NCBI RefSeq assembly: GCF_905220365.1 | Contig: NC_061123.1 | Coordinates: 16,350,275-16,414,274 of the forward strand | Reading direction: 5' to 3' | Length of the DNA stretch: 64,000 bases | DNA from: Vanessa cardui | Taxonomy: Eukaryota; Arthropoda; Insecta; Lepidoptera; Nymphalidae | Shown here: positions 1 to 9,588 of the stretch, one piece after another | Numbering within the stretch: position 1 is the first letter of the stretch | How the letters are laid out: each line of letters opens with the position of its first letter | Program-made: the position numbers and the translations under genes | Notes under the pieces: model-generated | Databases searched by the model: none | What the model was told of the DNA's origin: nothing | Seen by the model: only the letters and a program-made list of their open reading frames with translations

Positions 1-2639
1 GACTCAGTGATTGAGAGGCTTAGGACTAAATGTGGTAACACACCCAATATTTTAAGTTACCAGCTTATATTTAATAATATCATATACTTATAGCTCAAGA
101 ATGTGTTCCAGAAACAAATAATTCTCGGGGTGAATTTCAAATTTCAAAACGTGTGGAGTTCACCTTAAAATTTGGGTAAAATATTCCTTGAAAATAAAGA
201 GCAGAGGTGGAAAAGAAATGGTAACGATCAGCTTATCAAATATACAGAAACTAAGTTGACACAGGGAAAACGTTTTCCGGAACAAAAAGAAATGTCTTTT
301 AAAACTGGAAAAGTCGTGGCTCATAACGTATGTATGGAAGGAGACCAGTTGTATCTTTAAGCTCGATACACACTTTAGCTTTCAAGGACTTACTATCAGC
401 CTGTGTTGCTGTGAAAAATAACAAAATATTTCAAAAAAAATGTCTTAAGTTTTCAATAATAAACAGCACAATTTTTAGCATCTTTGTACCAACTAGATAA
501 TTAAATACCAAAAGTTCGCGCTCCTCCCTATAAACCATATAGATCACAAAAACAACTATTTTATGTTTTAAAATAAATATTATTATAGTCTCTTCTTAAA
601 TGAACATTCCAAACGAAAATTTGGTGACCCGTAAAGGTGCCATAGAGTGTACTCGTATGTGTTGGAGGTTATTGTTTAACCATGATTATTATAATTTCAC
701 TAATGACGTTACAATCGCACGAATCGAATTTTGTTAATTGTCTCAATTCGTGCAATATACCGCGCTAATTTTAGTTACCTTATGATTGCACCGAACTCGT
801 ATAGCGACATTGTAAATTTAGTTAAAATATAAATTACCCTGTTTCGTAAATAAACAAAATGTATCCAAATATAATGAGAGTATGTACATATTATATTATA
901 TCGATTTATTAAAATTAATATGACTGTGTATTTAAAATGTCTACTTCCGGTAAATTTTTGGATCTAAAGTGTCCCTTGCGGATCAGTTCTTTACTTACAC
1001 TTACAATCTAGATCCCATTAATGCGAAGTACTGATCCGAACCTGTATAATTATTTTCCAGTCAACAGTGGCTACCCTGGCTTGTAAATATACTATTAATG
1101 AATTATTTTGAATAATAATATGAGGTCGTAGATCATGCTTTAAGCGCGCTGGCGAAGACATATTTAATATTAGAATTTGCATAATGCCATATACTAATTT
1201 TTAGACCGTTTGGGTTTTTCGGCCTAGAAATTATAATAGCAGCACAAAGATTGCCTCGCAGAGGATTGGCAGTCATTTAAGAATGTTTTAGATTTTTTCT
1301 AGCATGTTCATACACATAATTTCATTAATATCACGATTCGTTCGGTTTATTTATTTTCGTTTACGTTTTATATTTCTAGGAAACAAAATATTCCTTGGTT
1401 TTGAAAGTTTCAGTAAGTCTGTATCTAGAGAAAATATTTTACACGATCGAAAACCTAGCGAGCATAGAAATAGTGTGGATAGAGCCTAATTCAAGTTTAG
1501 TTGAGCCAGTCGAGTATGCGCCGTATATCCTCCGAGTCTTTACACAATCGTTGTACGGACGTCGTCGGAAATTTCAATCGAGCGAATAGAAAATTTTCAG
1601 AAATTTTCCAATTTCGCGTAACGTTGCAAAATTTTAAGGAAGCAATTTTTAGCGAACGCTGCTTAGAAGAACGTGTTTTCGTTTATTTACTAAAATATAC
1701 TCGTTGCAAAAGTACCAGAACATATTCCGAAAAGTTAGTAAATTCCTTAAATTACTTTTGTTTACTTTATACAAATGTCGCAAATACGGAAATCCCTTCA
1801 GGTGGCAGAATATTTCGTTCCCCGACTAACTTAACATGTTAACTTTTTTAATAAGAACACAAACCTCCTGTCAAATCCAATACGTTGAGATTACGTACAT
1901 TCAAGAAGTAGGTCAAGAGTTATAAAAGAATAAATTATTAAAGGAATAATTTATAAATTTTGCTCTCATACCTCCTGCAGTTGAGAAAGATGTCCAATTT
2001 TATAAAGAATAATCTAAATATCAATCTCTCAGCTCTTCAGTAAATTTGCGGATATATGTATCTATATTTCCGAATGTCTTCCAACAATCGGTGGTTTGAG
2101 TAGAATTTTATGAAATCCAAATAAAACAAAATATTCACGGGAAAAAACTACACGCTGGAAACTCTCCTAGTTATTGTTCTTAGTTATTTTTCCTTTTCAA
2201 TAAAAGCTTGAATGAAAATGGAAGGACTTAATCAAGGTAGGTGCAGGACGGAATACAAAAAACAGTCTCGCTTATCATTACTAATCAATGCTTCGCTTTC
2301 ATCTTACATTTAAGGAAATATTTCAACCTCATGGCCATTTACAATTGCAATGAAATTTATAATTGAAATATTACCTTATTCGTATGAATATCAAAAAGAA
2401 AAAAGTAAATTACTTCGAAGAGTATTACTGCTTCGTTGGGTAATAACAAAAAATAGCCACCTACACAAGATATACTTTAATGCTGGCGTGGTCATTTAAG
2501 TGCACTTTCTTAAGCTGATAAAACTGCAGACACAACTGTATAATGTGTTGTCCGAAGACCAGAAAGGGAAGAAAATTAAAAATTCTGGCAACTTTAGCGT
2601 TTCACTACTTTACTTTTATTGTGCCACTACAGATTGGTG
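1..2639. other. Non-coding AT-rich DNA, no gene recognised
   Basis: All reading frames here are short and lack recognisable domains. The longest runs (around 1395-1842) are low-complexity translations of AT-rich DNA, with no splice-site pattern that would make them convincing exons. I see no tRNA-like boxes, no terminal repeats and no simple-sequence array. Confidence 0.6.
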
Positions 2640-2772
2640 TATATACCACGATGTTTTGGTCACGGCCATGAACGGGTTGTATTATAAACAAAACTCGAGA
2701 AAACTTAGTGTCTGCTTACGATCGAACCCACAATCTTCGGCTAACTTCGGTACGAACCACTTGCCACTTGTT
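2640..2772 (-). repeat. Decayed tRNA-derived SINE (family 1), minus strand
   Basis: Read on the minus strand, this begins with an A-box-like TGGCAAGTGG followed by a B-box-like GGGTTCGATC, the internal pol III promoter layout of tRNA-derived SINEs. The body then has TTTGTTTATAAT and, further on, AAAACATCGTGG, in the same order as the better copies at 31877, 41104 and 62500 (TTTATAATTCATCTCGTGCT, then AAAACATCGTGAGG). It ends before the 3' tail, so it is 3'-truncated or eroded. The order of shared blocks makes common descent likely, but the divergence is high. Confidence 0.6.
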
Positions 2773-4589
2773 TAACTGCATTTAATTAACAGTACTATAT
2801 TTTTATATGAGATATATTATATGAGCAAAATAACTATAGTAATAAAATATCAAGTCAAACGTATGCTATGTATACAAACGCGCAATCCGTAAAACGCATT
2901 AGACTATTATTATTTAATTGCGAGGTATGGGGAATGCAATTCTCGGCTTTGAATGCAATTGTAACGCACGCAAACCTCACCGTAAACCACTTTTCTTTAA
3001 AATAGAAATAGTAACATTAAATCAAGTCGACCGGCGTTTAGAGAAAACTATTCTATATGGTTTATTGAGTTGAGTTTTTATATCAGATACTTTAAGACCT
3101 ATTGTGAGAAAGACGATATGCTTAGAAAGAATGTTACTTGTGAGATGACGTCCAACAGAGAATGTATGAAAGGAGAAGACATGCTGCGCCTACCCCAAAT
3201 AAAATAAAATAAGGGCAGGAGAATGAAATGATACTTTAGGACGAAGGTTGTAAACTCAAATGTAATAATTTGAAGTCGAACAAGTGATGATATATAATTC
3301 AAATTTAATAATATTTTAAGTCTTACATTGTCAAACTCCCTTTTTAATTTAAAGTAGATTAAATGTTAATTTTCGATCTGTCATAAATTGTTATCTGACA
3401 AATATTTTATGTCATATATACGGTGTGAATATGATCAATTACTAGTTACTCGATACAATCCCGTAACCCGCACTGCTACCGCCAAACCGTCGAAGCATCG
3501 CTTCCATTAAGGCTTTGTGAATGTGCTCTAAATCTCTCGTGAATAATTATGTCTCCTAAGCTTTAAGCGTTCGTCTCGGAAGACTGAAGCAAGGTTTATT
3601 TTCTCAAGTAATTCTGCGTTGATTAAAATATTTTATGAGCACTAACCACTCGTCACCGACCCGCTTTGTTATGCCGGCGAGAGCGTAATACAACACGAAA
3701 TACTGTGCAGACATGCGACACGACTGTCGTGCCTACCCGAATTTGGAACAATAGCGACTTATTGACTTGAGTCATGTACAGTTTATCTTTGTAGTTTTAC
3801 AGGACAATCTTAGCTTAATACTAACCTACATACTAGTACAAAATTCTTGTGATAATTTAAAAAAAACTTAAAAGTTTCTATGTAATCTCTAGAAATATTG
3901 TATCTGTGTATATCTATAAACGTTAATCAACGCTTAATCAAATAAAACTTCGTATTCATTTAATATTATTCTATATATTATATGAAACTCTATCACGACC
4001 AACCAAAATTAAATCATTTGTCTTAAAGAGTGTATTTTGCAGACACTTTTTATTTGCATTGTACGCGCCATTTTATTTGACCGATATGAGATCGAGATAG
4101 TTGCAGACGGTAGTCGCAAAACGATGGTACCAGTACGTTTTCTCCGAGCTATATCTGAGCAACAAATTATGCTTAATCCAAACTGGGACCGCGTATAATA
4201 TACGATTTTAAATTAAATACAATGCGACTAAATCTGAAGCCTGCGCTCATCCTAAAGTAAATTAAAGATTTTCTTAGCGAGGTAAGTCCTCGTAATAAGG
4301 TTAGTGTAGTTTTGAATACGTACAATAATCTTTATGTAATGCGATTATTCCGAAAGACTTCCAGTTTCGTCGTAAACTTTACCGTCTATTGGCGGTCGTT
4401 TTGTGAATTGTTTCGCACAAATGCCAACTATTGTATAACGTAATACAGTAAATGTCGTCGACTGAGAATGATAAATAAAATCTATTATATCAGATCTTCA
4501 CGTTGTTACGTAACCTACGCAGGGTATTTACATTGACTTCAAACCAAATTCATCCTGCAGCTCTGATTTTTACGAATCCAATCGGAGGA
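2773..4589. other. Non-coding DNA, no gene recognised
   Basis: No reading frame of note on either strand. A slightly GC-richer patch around 3440-3760 holds no recognisable motif. No repeats were recognised in this stretch. Confidence 0.55.
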
Positions 4590-4885
4590 AGGTGCACCGA
4601 GGTTGTGGATTCAAACCCCAGATGGGGCCGATAAGTTATTATTCAGTTTGGCATTGTATGCTTACATGCCCGTCAGGTCAAGCCGTTGGTCCTGCGCCTA
4701 CTCTCTCTCCGGTAGTGGCGAATTTGCCGTCCCATCGGATTATGAGAGTAAGGGATTAGAGTGTTCACCCGTGTTTCCTCGCACACTATATACTATACTG
4801 TGATATACATGTAATCTGCGTGGTTGACTCATCGCCCTTACGTTTGACCACCATGACCGAAATCGGACAGGACAACATCATCACT
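4590..4885 (+). repeat. SINE-like repeat (family 2)
   Basis: It starts with a B-box-like GGATTCAAACCCC at about 4608. The body contains GTCCTGCGCCTACTCTCTC, then GCCGTCCCATCGGATTATGA, and a 3' part with CCGAAATCGGACAGGACAAC. I recognise this order from a widespread lepidopteran SINE. The A box is not clear, so the 5' end may be truncated. A partial, more diverged relative lies near 17290-17425. It encodes no protein: the 66-residue frame inside it is incidental. Confidence 0.65.
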
Positions 4886-5013
4886 CAACTAACAAATACT
4901 GTGTATCGGTTGTAAACTCAAACAATGCTTTTTCTTCTTCTTACAAATATCAAATTTATTAATTTGATATGTGTACGGTAGGAGGAGAAAAATAAATTAT
5001 AATAAACTATTAT

Positions 5014-5021
5014 AATTATTT
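5014..5021. repeat. Candidate target-site duplication of the RTE element (second copy 8248-8255)
   Basis: AATTATTT occurs here and again directly after the GATGATGATGA tail at 8248-8255. That is where a target-primed insertion should leave its duplication. The motif is short and AT-rich, so chance is possible. If real, it bounds the element at 5022-8247. Confidence 0.35.
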
Positions 5022-5084
5022 ATTATTAGGGATGTAAGGGGGCGCAAACTACACCTTAGTGCCCCAAGCCAACCTCACCTGCCC

Positions 5085-5408
5085 GTGGTGCATCCTGCCG
5101 ACCAGCAAACGAGGCTCTGGCGACCGACTGATGGCGGTATAACCATAAACATAATAGGCGTAGCTAAATACCACAGGCCGGTGACGGGCAGCAGCGTCAC
5201 CGGTGCGAGAAGCTACGCCCTGCGATCGCCAACCCGCCTGCCCAGCGTGGCGATTATGGGCACAACCTCCACATACAGCACACACGCAAGCCACGGCCCC
5301 CAGTTCCCGGCAGCCCCGCTATTCCTCGTCATGGTGGCGACGATGGTAACGGCGGGACGGGGGGTGCTAAGAATCACCGGGCTACGGGAGGCCACCACAA
5401 CCGACTGA
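5085..5408 (+). other. Short 5' reading frame of the RTE element (possible ORF1 or frame-shifted N-terminus)
   Basis: The frame is open from an ATG at 5085 to a TGA at 5406-5408. It contains further in-frame ATGs at 5256, 5331 and 5343. It overlaps the upstream part of the endonuclease frame (open from 5168) in a different phase. All the ATGs upstream of the endonuclease domain lie in this phase and none lie in the endonuclease phase. Either this is the true N-terminus, separated by a small indel near 5380-5408, or it is an ORF1 or leader. The translated product (107 residues) has no domain I recognise. Confidence 0.35.
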
Positions 5409-8236
5409 CCCTTGCGACGTACAACGGACGCACGCTACGGCTTGACTCGCATCTAGCGCAACTTGAGGTAGAACTTGGGAAAATTAGGTGGCACATATTA
5501 GGGCTATGTGAAGTCCGTAGAGAGGGAGAGGACACCGTAACCCTCGAATCAGGCCACCTAATGTACTTCCGAGAGGGTGACCAACAATCCCAAGGTGGCG
5601 TTGGGTTTCTGGTAAATAAGTCCCTAGTTGACAACGTGGTGGAAATCTCCAGTGTGTCGAACAGGGTAGCGTACCTCATTATAAAGCTCACCGAGAGGTA
5701 CAGCCTCAAGGTGGTGCAAGCGTACGCACCGACCTCGACACACTCGGACGATGAAGTGGAAGAATTATTCGATGACATATCGAGGGCCCTCCACTTCACC
5801 ACGAAAACCCACTACAACGTTGTCATGGGGGACTTCAACGCTAAAGTGGGAGTACAGAACTGCAGCGAATCGGTAGTAGGACCCCATGGACTTGGAAGCA
5901 GGAATCATAGGGGGCAAATGCTTGTCAACTTCCTCGAACGGGAGGGGCTCTTCTTGATGAACTCCTTCTTCAAGAAGCAGCCGCAAAGGAAGTGGACGTG
6001 GCAAAGCCCCGACACTATGACGAAAAACGAGATCGACTTCATAATGACGGACAAGAGGCATATATTCAGAGACGTCTCAGTGATTAACAGGTTCAATACC
6101 GGTAGTGATCACCGACTCCTCCGAGGCTCTCTGAATATCAATTTTAAGGCCGAGCGCGCCCGTCTGATGAAGTCCACGCTCCGACCAAAGCTGCTCCAAA
6201 CCATTGCGGGATCTGAAACATTCCAGTCAATCCTGGAGAACCGATTCGCTGCCGTGGAAACCACAACGGACGTAAACCAGAACCTCGAAAATGTAGTTCG
6301 AATTCTCAGGGAAGAAGGCACGAGATATTGTGGCATGCAGCGTAAGGGCAGGAAGTCGAACCTTTCGGAAGAGACTTTGGGGCTCATGAAGAAACGACGT
6401 GAAAACCCACCTGTCACTTCGTCAGAGAAACGGCAATTAAACCAAGAGATCAGCAGGCGCGTACGACACGACCTCCGGTGCTCCAATACTCTTGCAATAA
6501 AAAGAGCTATTGAGCAGAATCGGGGGTCTAAGGTGTTCGTACAATCTCTTGGAAGGAGCCACCTGACGAAGTTGACCACAGCAAGTGGAGAAGTCGTTTC
6601 TTCTAAGCCGGCAGTACTTTCGGAAGTAGAGGACTTCTACGGCCGGTTATACGCATCGCATGCATCTCGACCTGATCCCGAAAATGAGGATCCTAGAGCT
6701 ACATTAACACGCCATTTCTCCGAAGACCTGCCTGAAGTCAGTATTGGCGAAATCGAGACTGCTCTTGGACAGCTTAAAAATGGAAAAGCCCCTGGAGAGG
6801 ACGGCGTTACCACAGAGCTATTAAAAGCGGGAGGTAAACCGGTACTTAGGGAACTTCAGACGCTTTTTAACTCTGTCCTCTTCGAAGGGAGAACTCCGGA
6901 GGCGTGGAGTAGGAGTGTGGTCGTCCTGTTCTTCAAAAAGGGAGACAAAACCCTGCTGAAGAACTATCGTCCCATATCCCTACTGAGCCATGTCTATAAG
7001 CTGTTTTCAAGAGTGATCACGAACCGTCTTGCGCGAAGATTCGACGAATTCCAACCCCCGGAGCAGGCCGGGTTTCGGACCGGATACGGCACCATAGACC
7101 ACATCCATACAGTGCGGCAGATTATACAGAAGTCCCATGAGTATAATCGGCCCCTGTGTCTTGCATTCGTGGACTATGAGAAGGCCTTTGACTCGGTTGA
7201 AATCTGGGCTGTTCTGGAGTCCCTGCAGCGTTGCCAAGTTGATTGGCGATACATCCAAGTGATGAGATGTCTCTACGAAGCTGCCACCATGTCCGTCCGA
7301 GTACAAAATCAGCAAACAAATCCCATACCATTGCATCGAGGAGTGAGACAAGGGGACGTTATTTCCCCCAAATTGTTCACTAATGCAATGGAGGATATGT
7401 TCAAGACGCTGAACTGGAAAGGACGTGGCATTAACATCAATGGCGAATACATCTCTCACTTGAGATTCGCAGACGACATCGTCATCGTGGCAGAAACGCT
7501 GCAGGACCTACAACAAATGCTGAACGAGCTGGCTGATTCTTCTATGCGTATCGGCCTACGGATGAACTTGGATAAAACCAAGGTCATGTTCAATGAACAT
7601 GTTCTACCGGAACCGACTACGATACACGGTACCGTTCTCGAAGTTGTTCAAAAATATGTCTACCTCGGGCAGACTCTGCGATTAGGTAGAAACAACCTTG
7701 AGGACGAGGTGAATAGAAGAATTCAGCTGGGTTGGGCAGCGTTTGGGAAGTTACGTCGAATCCTAACATCGTCGATCCCACAGTGCCTTAAGACGAAAGT
7801 CTTCAATCAGTGCGTCCTACCCGTCATGACATACGGAGCCGAAACGTGGACACTCACGACAAGGCTGGTCCACCAACTTAAAGTCGCTCAGCGTGCTATG
7901 GAAAGGGCTATGCTCGGCGTTTCTTTGAGGGATCGCATCAGAAATGAGGTTATCCGTCAAAGAACCAAAGTCATCGACATAGCCCACCGGATTAGTAAGC
8001 TGAAGTGGCAGTGGGCTGGTCATATTTGTCGTAGAACCGACAACCGTTGGGGAAAACGTGTTCTAGAGTGGAGACCGCGTCTCGGCAAACGTAGTGTAGG
8101 ACGTCCTCAGGCACGGTGGAGTGACGATATACGCAAGGCGGCAGGCAGGAGCTGGATGCGAGTAGCCGGAGAAAGACCACAGTGGCGTGCACTGGGAGAG
8201 GCCTATGTCCAACAGTGGACAAAAATAGGCTGTTGA
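5408..8236 (+). CDS. RTE-type endonuclease / reverse transcriptase polyprotein
   Basis: It nicks target DNA and copies element RNA into the genome by target-primed reverse transcription. The first ATG (5561) lies inside the endonuclease domain. Upstream in the same phase (5411-5535) are LATYNGRTL and LGLCEVRR, which carry the Asn and Glu of the EEP active site, so the real start is further 5'. Numbering from 5561, the endonuclease continues with MGDFN (about 89-93), NEIDF (about 156-160) and GSDHR (about 181-185). The reverse transcriptase follows, with GKAPGEDGV (about 408-416), NYRPISLL (about 468-475), DYEKAFD (about 538-544), GVRQGDVISP (about 594-603) and the catalytic FADD (about 636-639). 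A C-terminal region ends in a Trp/Arg-rich segment and GC, then stop. All key residues are present and there is no premature stop. Databases often label such genes 'craniofacial development protein 2-like', which is misleading. The start codon is unresolved. Confidence 0.9.
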   Translation, partial: TLATYNGRTLRLDSHLAQLEVELGKIRWHILGLCEVRREGEDTVTLESGHLMYFREGDQQSQGGVGFLVNKSLVDNVVEISSVSNRVAYLIIKLTERYSLKVVQAYAPTSTHSDDEVEELFDDISRALHFTTKTHYNVVMGDFNAKVGVQNCSESVVGPHGLGSRNHRGQMLVNFLEREGLFLMNSFFKKQPQRKWTWQSPDTMTKNEIDFIMTDKRHIFRDVSVINRFNTGSDHRLLRGSLNINFKAERARLMKSTLRPKLLQTIAGSETFQSILENRFAAVETTTDVNQNLENVVRILREEGTRYCGMQRKGRKSNLSEETLGLMKKRRENPPVTSSEKRQLNQEISRRVRHDLRCSNTLAIKRAIEQNRGSKVFVQSLGRSHLTKLTTASGEVVSSKPAVLSEVEDFYGRLYASHASRPDPENEDPRATLTRHFSEDLPEVSIGEIETALGQLKNGKAPGEDGVTTELLKAGGKPVLRELQTLFNSVLFEGRTPEAWSRSVVVLFFKKGDKTLLKNYRPISLLSHVYKLFSRVITNRLARRFDEFQPPEQAGFRTGYGTIDHIHTVRQIIQKSHEYNRPLCLAFVDYEKAFDSVEIWAVLESLQRCQVDWRYIQVMRCLYEAATMSVRVQNQQTNPIPLHRGVRQGDVISPKLFTNAMEDMFKTLNWKGRGININGEYISHLRFADDIVIVAETLQDLQQMLNELADSSMRIGLRMNLDKTKVMFNEHVLPEPTTIHGTVLEVVQKYVYLGQTLRLGRNNLEDEVNRRIQLGWAAFGKLRRILTSSIPQCLKTKVFNQCVLPVMTYGAETWTLTTRLVHQLKVAQRAMERAMLGVSLRDRIRNEVIRQRTKVIDIAHRISKLKWQWAGHICRRTDNRWGKRVLEWRPRLGKRSVGRPQARWSDDIRKAAGRSWMRVAGERPQWRALGEAYVQQWTKIGC

Positions 8237-8255
8237 TGATGATGATGAATTATTT

Positions 8256-9529
8256 CGTGCAAAACTGATAAACGGCAACAAGTTTTCCAATAAAGCGGTC
8301 TCCAACTGCAAATAAATTAACATATATGTATATATCTTCCGAATTCACAATGTCACGACCACTCGTTTCCATCGGCTTGCATAAAATTCGACTTAAGAAA
8401 ACCTAAAAGAATAAATAAAAACATTACAAGTTAATACATTTATGGTAAAGAGGTACGAATGTCGAAGAGTTAATCTTCTCTGCCGAAAACAAGTGTGACG
8501 TAATTGTAGTCTCCCTTGGACGCGGCCGTTGGGCAAGCATTTTTTAATCTAAGCTTGCAGCGAGTGGATGTCTGTTCGATTATATATTAATATTCTGATT
8601 TATTATATATTTATTAATAATAGTTACTCAAAAACTCAATTGTGAATATTATGTTGGAATCTATTGAAAATATGCGCCCTCTGAGTCCCGCCTTCCGCCT
8701 TCCGGCGATAAATATATTTTGATTAGCTGTTTCTGGCCTGGCGGACTTCGCATAGCTTTAATTTATAGTTCTTTTATTTTATATGGGTTATAAAATGAAC
8801 CCTATATTTGACCACTTTGCTATTTTATAATTATTCAACTTTTCCAGCGAAATTATTTAATCTATATATGTATAATTAATTTCATTAGGATCGATACGAA
8901 AGCTATACTGCCTCGATGGTTACCATGCGGAAAGCATAAAAGGGTGGTCACCGTTTTAACTCTATCCGGTCGCTTCTACCATTCTATCGGTTTGTGAGGA
9001 TGAACTACTATAGAGTTTGAAGTTGTGCTCTATCTCTTGCCTAGCTAACCGGTCTAGCTGTTAATTTCCTCTGGTCGTTCCATGCAAGTCAGTACAAATA
9101 TAAAGCAACATGAAACGATTATACTTATATTATATTGGCGAATAAAACAGTAAACAATACAAACGCGGAAAGGAGTGAAGTGTGTATTAATTACTTGTAG
9201 TGCAATTAATCCGCGACGACCCGTCTGTTTGATTATCATAATAATGGGAGGCGAGCAAAGCTGTTAAAAACATAAAATTCACTAATTAAACGGGCACGCG
9301 TGCTTTTAAACCGAAACTGTTGGGGCCATAAATTCGGTTGTTATAATTACATTGGATAATTTAATAAGCATCCTAATTACATTCGTATGAGGCGAGGAAT
9401 AGTTCGGAGACCTTGGAGCAGAGAAGGACTGGAAATGGCGTTATCGCTGTTGTCGTAACTGGTTTTGATAGTGTTTTAAGATGATGATATAACCACGCCA
9501 ATGATCAATCACCTAGAATATCTATTTCG
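8256..9529. other. Non-coding DNA, no gene recognised
   Basis: No frame with recognisable protein features. The region returns to AT-rich composition just after the RTE element. Nothing repetitive was recognised. Confidence 0.5.
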
Positions 9530-9588
9530 CTTCGCTAGTCAATTTTAATGTAAAGGATATACCTTTACATTAAAATTGACTAGCGAAG
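9530..9588. repeat. Perfect 59-bp palindrome (27-bp arms, 5-bp spacer)
   Basis: The arm at 9530-9556 is the exact reverse complement of 9562-9588, with ATATA between them. The arms begin CTTCGCTAGTC and end GTAAAGG at the spacer. Transcribed in either direction, it would fold into a perfect hairpin. It is not flanked by an obvious target duplication and does not match the other repeats here. Confidence 0.9.

Larger units (their letters stand above)
5022..8247 (+). mobile_element. RTE-clade non-LTR retrotransposon, near full length
   Basis: A GC-richer island in AT-rich surroundings contains a leader, a single endonuclease-reverse transcriptase frame, and almost no 3' UTR. The stop codon TGA begins a GATGATGATGA microsatellite tail (8235-8247), the usual end of RTE elements. 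There is no poly-A tail and there are no terminal repeats. The endonuclease type (EEP/APE-like), the single-polypeptide layout and the tail place it in the RTE clade. No internal stop interrupts 5408-8236, so the insertion looks young. The 5' boundary rests on a weak 8-bp duplication. Confidence 0.85.

Noticed and set aside
5374..5802. Minus-strand frame of 142 residues across the RTE element
   Set aside because: It is antisense to a well-supported endonuclease coding frame and has no domain. The same applies to the minus-strand frames at 5765-6061, 6109-6579 and 7007-7459.
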